NCBI GenBank assembly: GCA_943329845.2 | Contig: CALQFM020000009.1 | Location: forward strand, 1-64,000 | Origin: Candidatus Kuenenia stuttgartensis | GTDB taxonomy: Bacteria; Pseudomonadota; Alphaproteobacteria; SMXS01 | Reading direction: 5' to 3' | Length of the DNA stretch: 64,000 nucleotides | Shown: positions 52,979 to 61,727 of the stretch, in pieces | How positions within the stretch are numbered: position 1 is the stretch's first letter | Layout of the letters: each line of letters begins with the position of its first letter | Position numbers and translations under genes: made by a program | The notes under the pieces: generated by a model | What the model saw: the letters and a program-made list of their open reading frames with translations, nothing else | Databases searched by the model: none | Told to the model about the DNA's origin: nothing

Positions 52979-54165
52979 AGCCGATGAAGGACCTCGACGC
53001 GCTGCTGTCGACGCCGCGGGGCCGGGACTTCCTTCTGTCCAACGGTATCCATGCGGACGCGGCATCATTTCGCGCCGCGCTGTCGCCGCCGGAGGACGAC
53101 CGCCTGGCCCGCACGAGTGGCGCCGGTCACGGGCCTTTCGTTCACATGCATCAGCAGATCTATGTCGACTACCGCCCATCTGTGCTGGCCAAGGTGTTCA
53201 CGCTCGATGCCCTCGCAGAGGCGGGAGTTCATCCGGCATTCCTGTGGATCGACACCGACCGCGCTGCGTCCGACAAGCTGGCCTGCCGCTTCTACTGGCC
53301 GTTCGAGGGGGCCCTGCGCGCCATGAAGATATTGCCGCCCGGGTTGGGCTCTGTCGAAACCCGCTTCGCCCAGGTCGATCCACCGCGCACCTTGGCCGCC
53401 TACCGGCGGATCACCGCCTATATCCGGGGTGACAAACGCCAGCCGGAAGCGGCGGCGCTGGCACGGCTGTCAACGCTGCGGGCACATATGCTCGCCCGCG
53501 AAGCCGTGCCGCTGCGCGACTATGGGCTGGGCATGACCCACGCCCTGTTCACCGCCCATCTGGCGGTCGACCATCCCCATGTCGTGGTGTCCGATCTGCT
53601 TGAAAGGGGCTGGCTGACGCCGGCGATCGAGGATGTGCTCGCGGTGCTGCCTGCCGTGATCGCCGCGTGGAACGCGAGAGTAAGTTCGCTTAATGACGAC
53701 GGCATCGCCACCGCCGTCGGGAAACTGCCGACGGACTACCTGCCGCTGTATGTTTCGGATCCGGAGGACGGCGCAAGGCTGCGCCTGCGTCACGAGATCG
53801 CCGGCGCCGACCACTTCGCCACGGCTCAGGGGAACAGCGGACGCACCCTCCGCTACTTCCTCGGCACCCGCCGGCTGCAGCTCGACGAGCTGACGGAGAC
53901 GGGGCGCTGGAGCCCGGACGTCACCCTGCCCTTGCTGGCGAACGCGCTGTTCAGCGGCTGGGTGGCGGGCAGGAGTTCGGCGCTGTACGCGCTGGTTTTC
54001 AGGACGATCATGACCGACGTGCTCGGCGAACGCCCCATACCGATCCTGGTTCCCTGTCCCGCCGCCGATCCACGTCCGGCTGCAACCAGCCTGCTCCACG
54101 CCTATGTCACCGGCGCGGCGCTTTCCCGTCCGGATGCGCGCGCCGCATCGAGCGTGGCGTCATGA
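52975..54165 (+). CDS. unassigned protein, possible distant BshC
   Basis: A 396-aa soluble protein I cannot place with confidence. Residues 57-101 follow the layout of the BshC core: HQQ (59-61, compare GQQ), a Lys 12 residues on (K73), then PAFLWIDTDRAASDK (87-101, compare PVFWVAGEDHD). Near the C-terminus GWVAGRSSALY and ERPIPILVP recall the BshC GPGEINYW and PPVMPR region. It is about 140 residues shorter than BshC. BshC adds cysteine to GlcN-malate. Start ATG 52975 overlaps the upstream stop, and the next gene overlaps this stop, both by ATGA. The context favours a role in the same pathway. Confidence 0.55.
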   Translation: MKPMKDLDALLSTPRGRDFLLSNGIHADAASFRAALSPPEDDRLARTSGAGHGPFVHMHQQIYVDYRPSVLAKVFTLDALAEAGVHPAFLWIDTDRAASDKLACRFYWPFEGALRAMKILPPGLGSVETRFAQVDPPRTLAAYRRITAYIRGDKRQPEAAALARLSTLRAHMLAREAVPLRDYGLGMTHALFTAHLAVDHPHVVVSDLLERGWLTPAIEDVLAVLPAVIAAWNARVSSLNDDGIATAVGKLPTDYLPLYVSDPEDGARLRLRHEIAGADHFATAQGNSGRTLRYFLGTRRLQLDELTETGRWSPDVTLPLLANALFSGWVAGRSSALYALVFRTIMTDVLGERPIPILVPCPAADPRPAATSLLHAYVTGAALSRPDARAASSVAS

Positions 54166-54902
54166 CCGCCGGCATCGACATCCTGGCGTTCTCGCCACAC
54201 CCGGACGATGCGGAGATCGGCTGCAGCGGCGCGCTGATCCTGGCGGCACGAGCCGGGCAGCGAACCGGCATCGTCGACGTCACCGACGGCGAACGCGCGA
54301 CACGCGGCACGCCGGAGACCCGGAGCCTCGAGCGCGCTGAAGCCTCGCGGCGGCTGGGCCTTGCGACCAGGCTATCGCTCGGGTTGCCGGATACGCTGGT
54401 CGCCGTCGATGAAGACGCCCTTGGCCGCGTGGTTGAGGTGTTGCGGACCCTGCGCCCGCGTCTGGTGCTGCTGCCCTATCCGGAAGATCGCCACCCCGAC
54501 CACGGCGCGACAACCGAGCTGGTGCGGCGCGCGGTGTTTCTGGCCGGCGTGGGCAAGGCGTTCGAGGGAGCGGTTCACCGCGTCGGCGCCCTCGTGCACT
54601 ATATGATCCATGGTCCGTTTACGCCCAGCTTGGTCATCGATGTCAGTTCGGTCTGGGCCGAGCGCTGCCATGTGCTCGATGCCTATGGGAGCCAGTTCTA
54701 CATGCGCCAGGATTCCGGCGACGCAGCCGAGACGGCGCTTTCGCATCCCAGCTTCATGCAGGCGCTTGATGCGCGGGCGATTCATTATGGCGCCATGATC
54801 GGCGTGGTGCGCGGCGAGCCCTACTGGCAACCGGGTCCGGTTCCAGTGCACACCCTCACCGACGTGATCCCCGCCGCCGGCGGCTACCGGATGTTTCCCT
54901 GA
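54162..54902 (+). CDS. bshB1: LmbE/PIG-L zinc deacetylase resembling BshB1
   Basis: A 246-aa PIG-L fold enzyme. Zinc and catalytic motifs: HPDD (13-16) and HPDH (111-114). The run DILAFSPHPDDAEIGCSG, then GIVDVTDGERATRGTPETR and SLGLPDT, is the BshB1 pattern. BshB1 removes the acetyl group from GlcNAc-malate to give GlcN-malate. Alternatives are MshB or a mycothiol-type conjugate amidase. It overlaps the upstream stop by ATGA, and the ATP-grasp gene starts 2 bp after its stop. Confidence 0.85.
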   Translation: MTAGIDILAFSPHPDDAEIGCSGALILAARAGQRTGIVDVTDGERATRGTPETRSLERAEASRRLGLATRLSLGLPDTLVAVDEDALGRVVEVLRTLRPRLVLLPYPEDRHPDHGATTELVRRAVFLAGVGKAFEGAVHRVGALVHYMIHGPFTPSLVIDVSSVWAERCHVLDAYGSQFYMRQDSGDAAETALSHPSFMQALDARAIHYGAMIGVVRGEPYWQPGPVPVHTLTDVIPAAGGYRMFP

Positions 54903-54904
54903 AA

Positions 54905-56029
54905 ATGCCCAAACGCGGCGACACGTTCGGCGCGAGGATGGTGAAAGCGGTCGTCAGGTCGCGGATTATCATTGGCGCGCAGGACGCGGCGCTCAACAGA
55001 CGCTGGCGCAACGGACAACCCGACATCCTTCTGCTGCGCCATCCACAGAAGGGACCGTGGTTCTACCGGCAGTTTCTCGACTGGCTGGGAGCGAATTTCC
55101 CGCAGGTCCGGCAGCGTTTCGAGCTGGCGTTGCTGGGACAAGGCGACGCCATCGACCCATCGCGATACCGGCTGCTGGTTCCCTTGCTGCAGGATCCTGT
55201 CCAGGCCTGGTCGATGAAGGCTTATGCGCAGGCGTGCTCGCTCGCCGCCCGCTTCGAGGCGCAGGCCCTGCCTGTCGTCAACAAGCCGGCCGCCCTTGCC
55301 AATTCGGCCAAGAGCACCATGCTCGACACAACCCGCGCGCTGGGCATCAGGGCGGCGCGAAACATCCCCATCGGGTGTCCCGCCGACCTGCACCGGGCCG
55401 CCGGTGAACTCGGATATCCGTTCATCGTGCGCCCCGACCAGGGTCATGGACTGAAAGGGTTGCGCATCGAGTGTCACGCCGACATAGACAGGATCAGCGA
55501 GCGGGCGCTCCTGGCCATCGGCAAGCCTGTCGCTATCGAGTTCATCGATACGGTCAGCGCGGACGGCCTCTTCCGGAAGTTTCGCTATCTCGTGGCCGGA
55601 GACAATGGCGTGAGTGTTCACCTCATCGCATCGCGCCACTGGGAAGTCCGAGGCGACAGCAAGGTGCTGACCGCGGCGCTTGCCGCCGAGGAGCGGGACT
55701 TCATCAGTCGCCATAATCGCGACGCCCCGACCTTCGACGCGCTGGGACGGGCGCTCGACTTCGATTTCGCGGCTTTCGACTACGCGTATGATCCGGCAGG
55801 AAAGCTCGTCGTCTGGGAAGCCAATCCCTACCCGACCATCGTCTTCGGACGCGAGAGCGAGGCGCTCCGCTTCCGGACGGTCGCCGTCCACCGGTGCTTT
55901 GCCGCCATGGCGGCTCTCTATCTGTCCCGCGCGGGACTCGACGTACCTACGGAGCTGGCCGCTCTCGTCGACGATCCCGGCGGCGCGCCTGCACGCTGCG
56001 AGGTGCTCGCGGGTGCGCCTGCCCGTTAA
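54905..56029 (+). CDS. ATP-grasp ligase of the thiol operon
   Basis: A 374-aa protein with ATP-grasp features: NKPAALANSAKSTML (126-140; loop that often precedes the grasp in RimK/GshB relatives), LGYPFIVRPDQGHGLKGL (169-186; strand with Lys/Arg and glycine-rich flap), and the metal motif FDYAYDPAGKLVVWEANPYP (291-310; E305 and N307 as Mg ligands). Such enzymes join a carboxylate to an amine or thiol with ATP. In this operon it could add cysteine in place of BshC or an extra amino acid to the glucosamine-malate core. It ends 4 bp into the convergent GST gene. Confidence 0.7.
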   Translation: MPKRGDTFGARMVKAVVRSRIIIGAQDAALNRRWRNGQPDILLLRHPQKGPWFYRQFLDWLGANFPQVRQRFELALLGQGDAIDPSRYRLLVPLLQDPVQAWSMKAYAQACSLAARFEAQALPVVNKPAALANSAKSTMLDTTRALGIRAARNIPIGCPADLHRAAGELGYPFIVRPDQGHGLKGLRIECHADIDRISERALLAIGKPVAIEFIDTVSADGLFRKFRYLVAGDNGVSVHLIASRHWEVRGDSKVLTAALAAEERDFISRHNRDAPTFDALGRALDFDFAAFDYAYDPAGKLVVWEANPYPTIVFGRESEALRFRTVAVHRCFAAMAALYLSRAGLDVPTELAALVDDPGGAPARCEVLAGAPAR

Positions 56030-56631
56030 GCCGACGCGCTCGGCCGCCGTGAGAACGCCTGACGCCAGCGGACGATGTTGGGAAACTCCTCGGCGTCCTT
56101 CAGACCCACATAATCGCCGAAGCCGAGCGTCGCATAGAGGGTGCAGTCCGCGACCGACGGGCGGTCGCCCGCGACGAATGGCTTGTCGCCGATCTCCCTG
56201 TCCATGATGCCCAGGTTCTTGCGGTAGCAGTTGACTGCCATCTTCGCGGCATCTGGAGACTGCGGCCCCTTGTCGGCGAAGAACGGCGAGACGTTGTGGA
56301 CATAGTTGGCCAACTCGACCATCAGCCCCAACTCGGCCAGCCTGTCCAACTCGCGGACGCGGGCGCGCTGCAGCGGCGAACGGCCGAGCATAGGCGGCTC
56401 GGGAATGAGTTCCTCGAGATACTCGATGATGACCAGGGATTCGCGGATGACGGTGCCATCGTCGAGTTCGAGGAACGGCACCACGGCGAGCGGGTTCTTC
56501 GCCAGCATCTCAGGCGTGCGCAGGCCATGGTTCATGACGTCAACGTCGACGAGGTCGAGCTCGATGCCCTTCTCGGCGGCGTAGATGCGCACCTTGTGCG
56601 GATTGGGCGCGGCGAAATTGTAGAGCTTCAT
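56026..56631 (-). CDS. glutathione S-transferase
   Basis: A 201-aa GST with a thioredoxin-like N-terminal half (MKLYNFAAPNPHKVRIYAAEK, FLELDDGTVIRESLVIIEYLEE; the cis-Pro and ES contact for glutathione are seen) and an all-helical C-terminal half (RPSVADCTLYATLGF). It conjugates or reduces substrates with glutathione, so this organism probably has glutathione as well as the proposed thiol. It is convergent with the thiol operon, sharing 4 bp. Confidence 0.9.
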   Translation of the reverse strand: MKLYNFAAPNPHKVRIYAAEKGIELDLVDVDVMNHGLRTPEMLAKNPLAVVPFLELDDGTVIRESLVIIEYLEELIPEPPMLGRSPLQRARVRELDRLAELGLMVELANYVHNVSPFFADKGPQSPDAAKMAVNCYRKNLGIMDREIGDKPFVAGDRPSVADCTLYATLGFGDYVGLKDAEEFPNIVRWRQAFSRRPSASA

Positions 56632-56720
56632 GGTGTCTCCCCTTCCCTCTTAACGGCAGGGAAACACGGATCGGCCGCGCGGGGCAATGACCCGCGCGTT
56701 GTCCGTGAGCAATGGCTCGA

Positions 56721-57011
56721 TCAGATGCTGGTGCCGGCGCGCTCGGCGGCCTGGGCGCGTGCTGCTTCCTTGTCCTTGAAGTACAGCGCGTTGATTCCGA
56801 TGAAATCCTTGGCCGCTGGCGGAATTTCGTGATCGGCAAAGATCGCGCCGACGGGACACGCCGAGACGCACACGCCGCAATCGATGCACTGTTCGGGCTC
56901 GATGAACACCATGCGGTCCTCGTCTTCCTGGTAGATGCAGTCCACCGGGCAGACTTCGATGCAGGACATGTCCTTGACGTCGATGCAGGCGTTGCTGATT
57001 ACGTAAGTCAT
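56721..57011 (-). CDS. fdxA: 7Fe ferredoxin
   Basis: A 96-aa ferredoxin, FdxA type. Cysteines: C9, C17, C21, C25 and C42, C45, C48, C52, with CIDCGVCVSACPVGAI as the second cluster motif. The C9-x7-C17-x3-C21 spacing fits a [3Fe-4S]/[4Fe-4S] protein. It is divergent from the P450 cassette, with 291 bp between them, and could be an electron donor to it, but FdxA genes occur widely as housekeeping genes. Confidence 0.9.
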   Translation of the reverse strand: MTYVISNACIDVKDMSCIEVCPVDCIYQEDEDRMVFIEPEQCIDCGVCVSACPVGAIFADHEIPPAAKDFIGINALYFKDKEAARAQAAERAGTSI

Positions 57012-57210
57012 AGCGTTCCCGAGCCTCAAGCTTGCTTGGCCGACCCGGCACGGTCGGCTCGTTTTTCCTCTTTCCGCGCCGTGACTGTACCATCTTGGCG
57101 GCGAAGCCACAGGCCCGAAAATGGCCTGGTGGCGGCCCGCGAAGGTGGTGATTTTCCCCTTACGGCGCGGCGTCATCCCGATGCGCGCATTACGCTCGCG
57201 AGGCCATGTC

Positions 57211-57257
57211 AAGTCAAGCATGACTTTATCGGCCGTTGCTATCGGGTGGGGTAAGAT
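57211..57257 (+). promoter_or_regulatory. Crp/Fnr-type dyad and -10 before P450 cassette 1
   Basis: AAGTCA-AGCA-TGACTT (57211-57226) is a perfect dyad with a 4-bp spacer, the geometry of FNR-type sites. TAAGAT (57252-57257) is a candidate -10 and no good -35 is present, as for an activator-dependent promoter. The dyad centre would be near -45. The same dyad occurs before cassette 2. Confidence 0.6.
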
Positions 57258-57302
57258 GTAACGTGCGTTCGGGGAAAAGTCAGCCTTGAACGGGGATATG
57301 AA

Positions 57303-58754
57303 ATGAATACGGAACCCTTCGCCTCGGTGTTCGCCCGCGCCATTGGCGCCGACGGCGGAGACGCCGTGGAAAAAGTGGCGGACGGCGACTTCCAGGACAT
57401 CTTCCCCCTGATGCCGGTGGGCCAGCGCGTCGACATGGGCACGGCCCCGGACGGCACGCCCCTGATCGACCCGCGCATCTTCTTTTCCGCGGAGTTCCGG
57501 CGCAATCCGTGGCCCTACTACCGGCTGATGCGCGACCACTATCCGGTCTATCACAACCAGCTCAACAACACCTATTACGTCACCCGCTACGACGACATGA
57601 CCGAGTGCTATTTCGACGACATCGGCTTCAACACCATCCCGAAGGGGTCGTCAAACGGCGTGCTGGGCAACGTCACCCACGAACTGAGCGGGGTCGAGCA
57701 CCGGCGCCGGCGAAACCTGTTCGGCCAGCACCTGGTCGGCAAGGCACTGGAAAATCGCGTGCCCGCCATCGAACGGCTGGCGCAGGAAATGATCGACGAC
57801 TGGGCCAATGTGGACGCGCCATGGTGCATCACCAACGGCAACGTCCGCACCATCGAGCTGGGCCAGGCCTTCGCCGACGCCTTCCCTGTCCGCGTGGTCT
57901 GCGACGTGCTGGGCTTTCCCATGGAGGCGCGCGACAACTTCGTCTACTGGTACAATTCGATGATGGGCGGGCTGGGCGCGTCCGAGACCCACAGGCAAGG
58001 GATGGAGGCGCGCCAGCATCTGGAGGACTTCGTCGAATCCATCGTCGAGGACCGCCGCAAGAACCCGACCTTCCTCTACGACAATGACGGCAACAATATC
58101 GGCAAGGACATCATCTCCAAGCTGTGCGAGAGCCAGGTGGATGGCGACTATCTGTCGACCGAGGAGATCACCGCGCTAATCGCGCTGGTGGTTGCGGGCG
58201 GCGGCGAGACGACGCGCGGCACGCTGATGAACATGTGGTACAGCCTGTTGCAGAAGCCCGATCAGGCCGAGGCGGCGCTGGCCGACGAGTCCCTGTGGGA
58301 CGCGGTGTTCCACGAGACGCTGCGCCATTCCAACCCGATCGGCGGCCAGCCACGGCACGCCACCTTCGACGTGCAGATCCACGGCACGACCGTGCCGGCC
58401 GGCTCGCTGATCGAGATGGTCAACTTCTCCGGCAGCCACGACGAGCGCATCTTCCACGACGCCGACAACTTCAACATCTTCCGGCCCGACCTCTACACCG
58501 GCAAGCTGCTGCGCAGCGGCTACCGCAAGGAGGGCAAGTGCAGTCACATGGCGTTTGGCGTCGGACCGCACATGTGCCCCGGGGCCTGGATATCCCACCA
58601 GGAAGCGGTGATCGGCTCGAAGATCCTGTCGCGGACCATGAAGAACCCGCGGATCAACCGCGACCGGATGCCCAAGGACATCGACGGTGTCAGCCTCGCG
58701 CCCATCGGCATCAACAAGACCCGCGAGCTGTGGCTCGATTTCGATCTGGCCTGA
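57303..58754 (+). CDS. cytochrome P450, cassette 1
   Basis: A 483-aa P450, long for a soluble bacterial member. It keeps all catalytic signatures: C-helix H133 with R137, I-helix AGGGETT (298-304), ExxR in HETLRH (338-341), and haem loop FGVGPHMCPG (418-427) with ligand C425. An N-terminal extension of about 50 residues (LMPVGQRVDMGTAPDGTPLIDPRIF) is shared with cassette 2. GGGGA precedes the ATG. The next gene, a P450-like partner without the cysteine, begins 10 bp after its stop. Substrate is unknown. Confidence 0.93.
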   Translation: MNTEPFASVFARAIGADGGDAVEKVADGDFQDIFPLMPVGQRVDMGTAPDGTPLIDPRIFFSAEFRRNPWPYYRLMRDHYPVYHNQLNNTYYVTRYDDMTECYFDDIGFNTIPKGSSNGVLGNVTHELSGVEHRRRRNLFGQHLVGKALENRVPAIERLAQEMIDDWANVDAPWCITNGNVRTIELGQAFADAFPVRVVCDVLGFPMEARDNFVYWYNSMMGGLGASETHRQGMEARQHLEDFVESIVEDRRKNPTFLYDNDGNNIGKDIISKLCESQVDGDYLSTEEITALIALVVAGGGETTRGTLMNMWYSLLQKPDQAEAALADESLWDAVFHETLRHSNPIGGQPRHATFDVQIHGTTVPAGSLIEMVNFSGSHDERIFHDADNFNIFRPDLYTGKLLRSGYRKEGKCSHMAFGVGPHMCPGAWISHQEAVIGSKILSRTMKNPRINRDRMPKDIDGVSLAPIGINKTRELWLDFDLA

Positions 58755-58764
58755 GGCGAGCCAC

Positions 58765-60135
58765 ATGAGCACTGAAGCGAAGCAAGCGGCCAAGCCGCCG
58801 GCCTACGGCGCAGGCGCACCCGACAAGGATGCCTTCACCGGGCGCAACGGCGTGCCGCTGTACACCCGCAACGGCAACCAGAACGACTACCGGACCTACG
58901 AGGTCTACCAGCGCGAGCGGGTCAAGGAAGCCACCGACAAGATCCGCCCGATCCAGCTGATCTCGCCCGAATTCATCAAGGATCCCTACCCGGTACTGGA
59001 AATCCTGCGCGAGAACTATCCGTTCTACCGCGACTGGCTGAGCAATTCGTTCTGGGTGACGCGCTACGACGACGTGACGTCGATCTTCACCGACGACGCC
59101 AATTTCGAGACCCGGCCCAAGCGCTGGTTCTACGGCATCGAGGACCTGGGCCGCGACCTGGGCCAGGAAGTGGCGCTGCTGACGGCGCAGGCCACCCGGA
59201 TCGACGCCAATGTCGAGCGCATCTCCCGCGAGATCGTCGAAGGCTTCAGGGACAGTGGCGGTACCGACCTGGCCATCGAATTCGCTGCGCGCCTTCCGCT
59301 GGAACTGCTCGCCTGCGTCCTCGACCTGCCGAGGGAGGATTTCCCCAAATTCGTCGAGCGGTACTGGCGCATGCAGCGCGGCGCCATGTGGGAGCCGAAG
59401 AGCCGGCAGGCCGGCCTGGGCGCTATCCAGGAGCTTGTCGAATATTTCAGGCCCATACTGGCCGCGCGGCGCGCCAACCCCGGGGACGACCTGGTTTCGG
59501 CGGTAGCGGCGCTCGATCCCGATGGCGGCCCAGCGACCGCCGAGGATCTGGTGGTGACGCTGCTGGAGCAGGACCACGAGACGCTGCATGGGGCGCTCGC
59601 CAACATGTGGTTCCAATTGCTGACGCATCAGGACCAGCTCGACCTGGTAAAGCGCGAGCGGCGCATGGTGAAATTCGCCTGGCTGGAAACGCTGCGGCAT
59701 TCGGCGCCTGTCGTCACCGCCAACCGCTTCGCGCGGCACGAGGTGGAGCGCTTCGGCCGGCTGATCCCGATCGGCGCCCTGCTGCACTGCTCGGCCGCCG
59801 CGGCCAACCGCGATCCGCGCCAATACAAGGACCCGGACAGGTTCATCGTCGGCCGCAAGGATCTGTGCCAGCGCGAGCCGCGCGGCCAGTACCGCGCCGA
59901 TGGTCTGCCGGCCGGCGTGGCGTTCGGTTTGGGCAAGCCGTCGAAGCACCCCGCGGTGCCCGAGGACCGGCCGCGCTCGCTTTACGCGCTCACCCGCGAT
60001 ACGGCGACGACGGCGTCGAACGTGCTGCTGGACATGGTGCCGGATATCAGGCTGAAGCCCGGCGCCACGCCGGAACTGCGCAGCCTGCGGCTGGGCGAGA
60101 TGCACACCTGCTGGAACCTGCCGGTGGTGTTCTGA
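58765..60135 (+). CDS. P450-fold protein lacking the haem cysteine, cassette 1
   Basis: A 456-aa P450 homologue. It keeps the fold and ExxR (ETLR, 308-311), but the haem loop reads FGLGKPSKHP (387-396), where the normal His, Cys and Gly are Pro, Lys and Pro. The I-helix acid-alcohol pair is changed to EQDHETLH (268-275) and the C-helix HxxxR is not seen. It should not bind haem as thiolate, so it cannot be a standard monooxygenase. Actinobacterial parallels (DesVIII, EryCII) are cysteine-less P450s that activate a partner enzyme. It probably forms a complex with the P450 upstream. Confidence 0.9.
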   Translation: MSTEAKQAAKPPAYGAGAPDKDAFTGRNGVPLYTRNGNQNDYRTYEVYQRERVKEATDKIRPIQLISPEFIKDPYPVLEILRENYPFYRDWLSNSFWVTRYDDVTSIFTDDANFETRPKRWFYGIEDLGRDLGQEVALLTAQATRIDANVERISREIVEGFRDSGGTDLAIEFAARLPLELLACVLDLPREDFPKFVERYWRMQRGAMWEPKSRQAGLGAIQELVEYFRPILAARRANPGDDLVSAVAALDPDGGPATAEDLVVTLLEQDHETLHGALANMWFQLLTHQDQLDLVKRERRMVKFAWLETLRHSAPVVTANRFARHEVERFGRLIPIGALLHCSAAAANRDPRQYKDPDRFIVGRKDLCQREPRGQYRADGLPAGVAFGLGKPSKHPAVPEDRPRSLYALTRDTATTASNVLLDMVPDIRLKPGATPELRSLRLGEMHTCWNLPVVF

Positions 60136-60159
60136 ACCGGCGGATTTCCGCCTTTATCC

Positions 60160-60204
60160 AGTCACGTGTGACTTTTGATTCATTGCCAATCCGGCATCCA
60201 GGAT
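60160..60204 (+). promoter_or_regulatory. Crp/Fnr-type dyad before P450 cassette 2
   Basis: CAGTCA-CGTG-TGACTT (60159-60174) has the same AGTCA-N4-TGACT core as the site at 57211. GGATGTA (60201-60207) lies about 35 bp after the dyad centre, within 1 bp of the matching AGATGTA (57254-57260) at cassette 1. The shared spacing supports a common activator. Confidence 0.6.
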
Positions 60205-60250
60205 GTAGGTTGGCACCATCTGGCCCAACCTGAACCGAATGAGGCCCCGA

Positions 60251-61717
60251 ATGGACTCCATCACCGCTTTTCTCAGCAATATCGTCGAGAATACCGACGC
60301 CAGGACGAGCGAGGGCGGCAGCCCTTCGCCAGCGCCCCGCGCACGGTTTGTCGCGGCTCACGACTTTCCGCTGATGCCCGTCGGCCAGGCCTGTGACATG
60401 GGGCATGCCCCCGATGGCACGCCGCTGATCGACCCGCGAATCTTCAATGCGCCGGAGTTCTTCCGCAACCCGTACCCGTACTACAAGATCATGCGGGACC
60501 ACTATCCGGTGTTCTTCGACAAGCTGCACAATTGCTACTACGTCACCCGCTACGACGACATCACCACCTGCTACTTCGATGACGAGGGCTTCAACACCAT
60601 CCCCAAGGGTTCGTCGAGCGGCGTGTTGGGCAACACCCAGCTGGAGCTGAGCGGCGTGGAGCATCGCCGCCGGCGCAACCTCTATGGCCAGCACCTGGTC
60701 GGCAAGTCGCTGGACAACCGCCTGCATGCCATCGAAAGCATCGGCGAGGAGATGATCGCCGACTGGGATAATCTGGACGAGAGCATCGTGCAGGACCGCA
60801 ACGGCGTCCGGAGCGTCGCCATCGGCCGCGCCTTCGCCAACGAGTTTCCGATCCGCGTCGTCTGCGACGTGCTCGGTTTCCCCAAGGAGTCCCGGAAGAA
60901 ATTCTTCTACTGGTACAATTCCATGATGTCCGGACTCGGCGGCTCGGAGACCCATCACCAAGGCCTCGAGGCGCGCCAGGACTTGGAGGATTATGTCGGA
61001 ACGCTGGTTGAGGAGCGCCGCGCGCACCCGACCTATCTCTATGATGCAGCCGGCAACCCCATTGGCAAGGACATCATCTCCAAGCTGTGCGAGACCCAGA
61101 TCGACGGCGACTATCTGTCGACCGAGGAAATCACCTCCAATATCGCGCTGGTTGTCGGCGGCGGCGGCGAGACCACCCGCGGCGCCATCCTGAACATGTG
61201 GTATCTTCTGCTGCAGCACCCGCAGCAGCTCGAAGCGGTGCTGGCCGACCCGGAGACCATGTGGGACGTGGCGTTCCACGAGACGCTGCGCCACTCGACG
61301 CCGATCGGCGGCCAGCCGCGTCACAACTCGTTCGACATCGAACTGCACGGCGTGAAGATCCCGGCCGGCTCGCTGGTCAACATGGTCGACTTCTCGGCCA
61401 ACCACGACGACCGCATCTTCAAGGATCCGGAAGTCTTCAACATATTCCGGCCGGACCTGTACAGCGGCAAGCTGCTGCGCAGCGGCTATCGCAAGGAAGG
61501 CCGCTGCAGCCACATGGCGTTCGGCGTCGGCCCGCATCTGTGCCCCGGGGCGTGGATTTCCCACCAGGAGGCGGTGATCGGTTCGAAGATCCTGCAACGC
61601 CACCTGAAGAATCCCCGCCTGAACGTGGACAAGATGCCGAAGGATTTCGACGGCAGCCTGATGCCGATTGGCCTCATCTCGGCCAAGGAAATCTGGATCG
61701 ACTACGACCTGAACTAG
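60251..61717 (+). CDS. cytochrome P450, cassette 2
   Basis: A 488-aa P450 closely related to the one at 57303 through its whole length (shared LMPVGQ, DGTPLIDPRIF, VEHRRRRNL, KDIISKLCE). Catalytic residues are intact: HRRRR (C-helix His and Arg), GGGGETT (I-helix), HETLRH, and FGVGPHLCPG with the haem Cys near residue 430. ATG 60251 is preferred over an in-frame ATG 12 bp upstream since GAGG lies between them. It is followed 10 bp later by its own cysteine-less partner. Confidence 0.93.
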   Translation: MDSITAFLSNIVENTDARTSEGGSPSPAPRARFVAAHDFPLMPVGQACDMGHAPDGTPLIDPRIFNAPEFFRNPYPYYKIMRDHYPVFFDKLHNCYYVTRYDDITTCYFDDEGFNTIPKGSSSGVLGNTQLELSGVEHRRRRNLYGQHLVGKSLDNRLHAIESIGEEMIADWDNLDESIVQDRNGVRSVAIGRAFANEFPIRVVCDVLGFPKESRKKFFYWYNSMMSGLGGSETHHQGLEARQDLEDYVGTLVEERRAHPTYLYDAAGNPIGKDIISKLCETQIDGDYLSTEEITSNIALVVGGGGETTRGAILNMWYLLLQHPQQLEAVLADPETMWDVAFHETLRHSTPIGGQPRHNSFDIELHGVKIPAGSLVNMVDFSANHDDRIFKDPEVFNIFRPDLYSGKLLRSGYRKEGRCSHMAFGVGPHLCPGAWISHQEAVIGSKILQRHLKNPRLNVDKMPKDFDGSLMPIGLISAKEIWIDYDLN

Positions 61718-61727
61718 GGCAACATCA

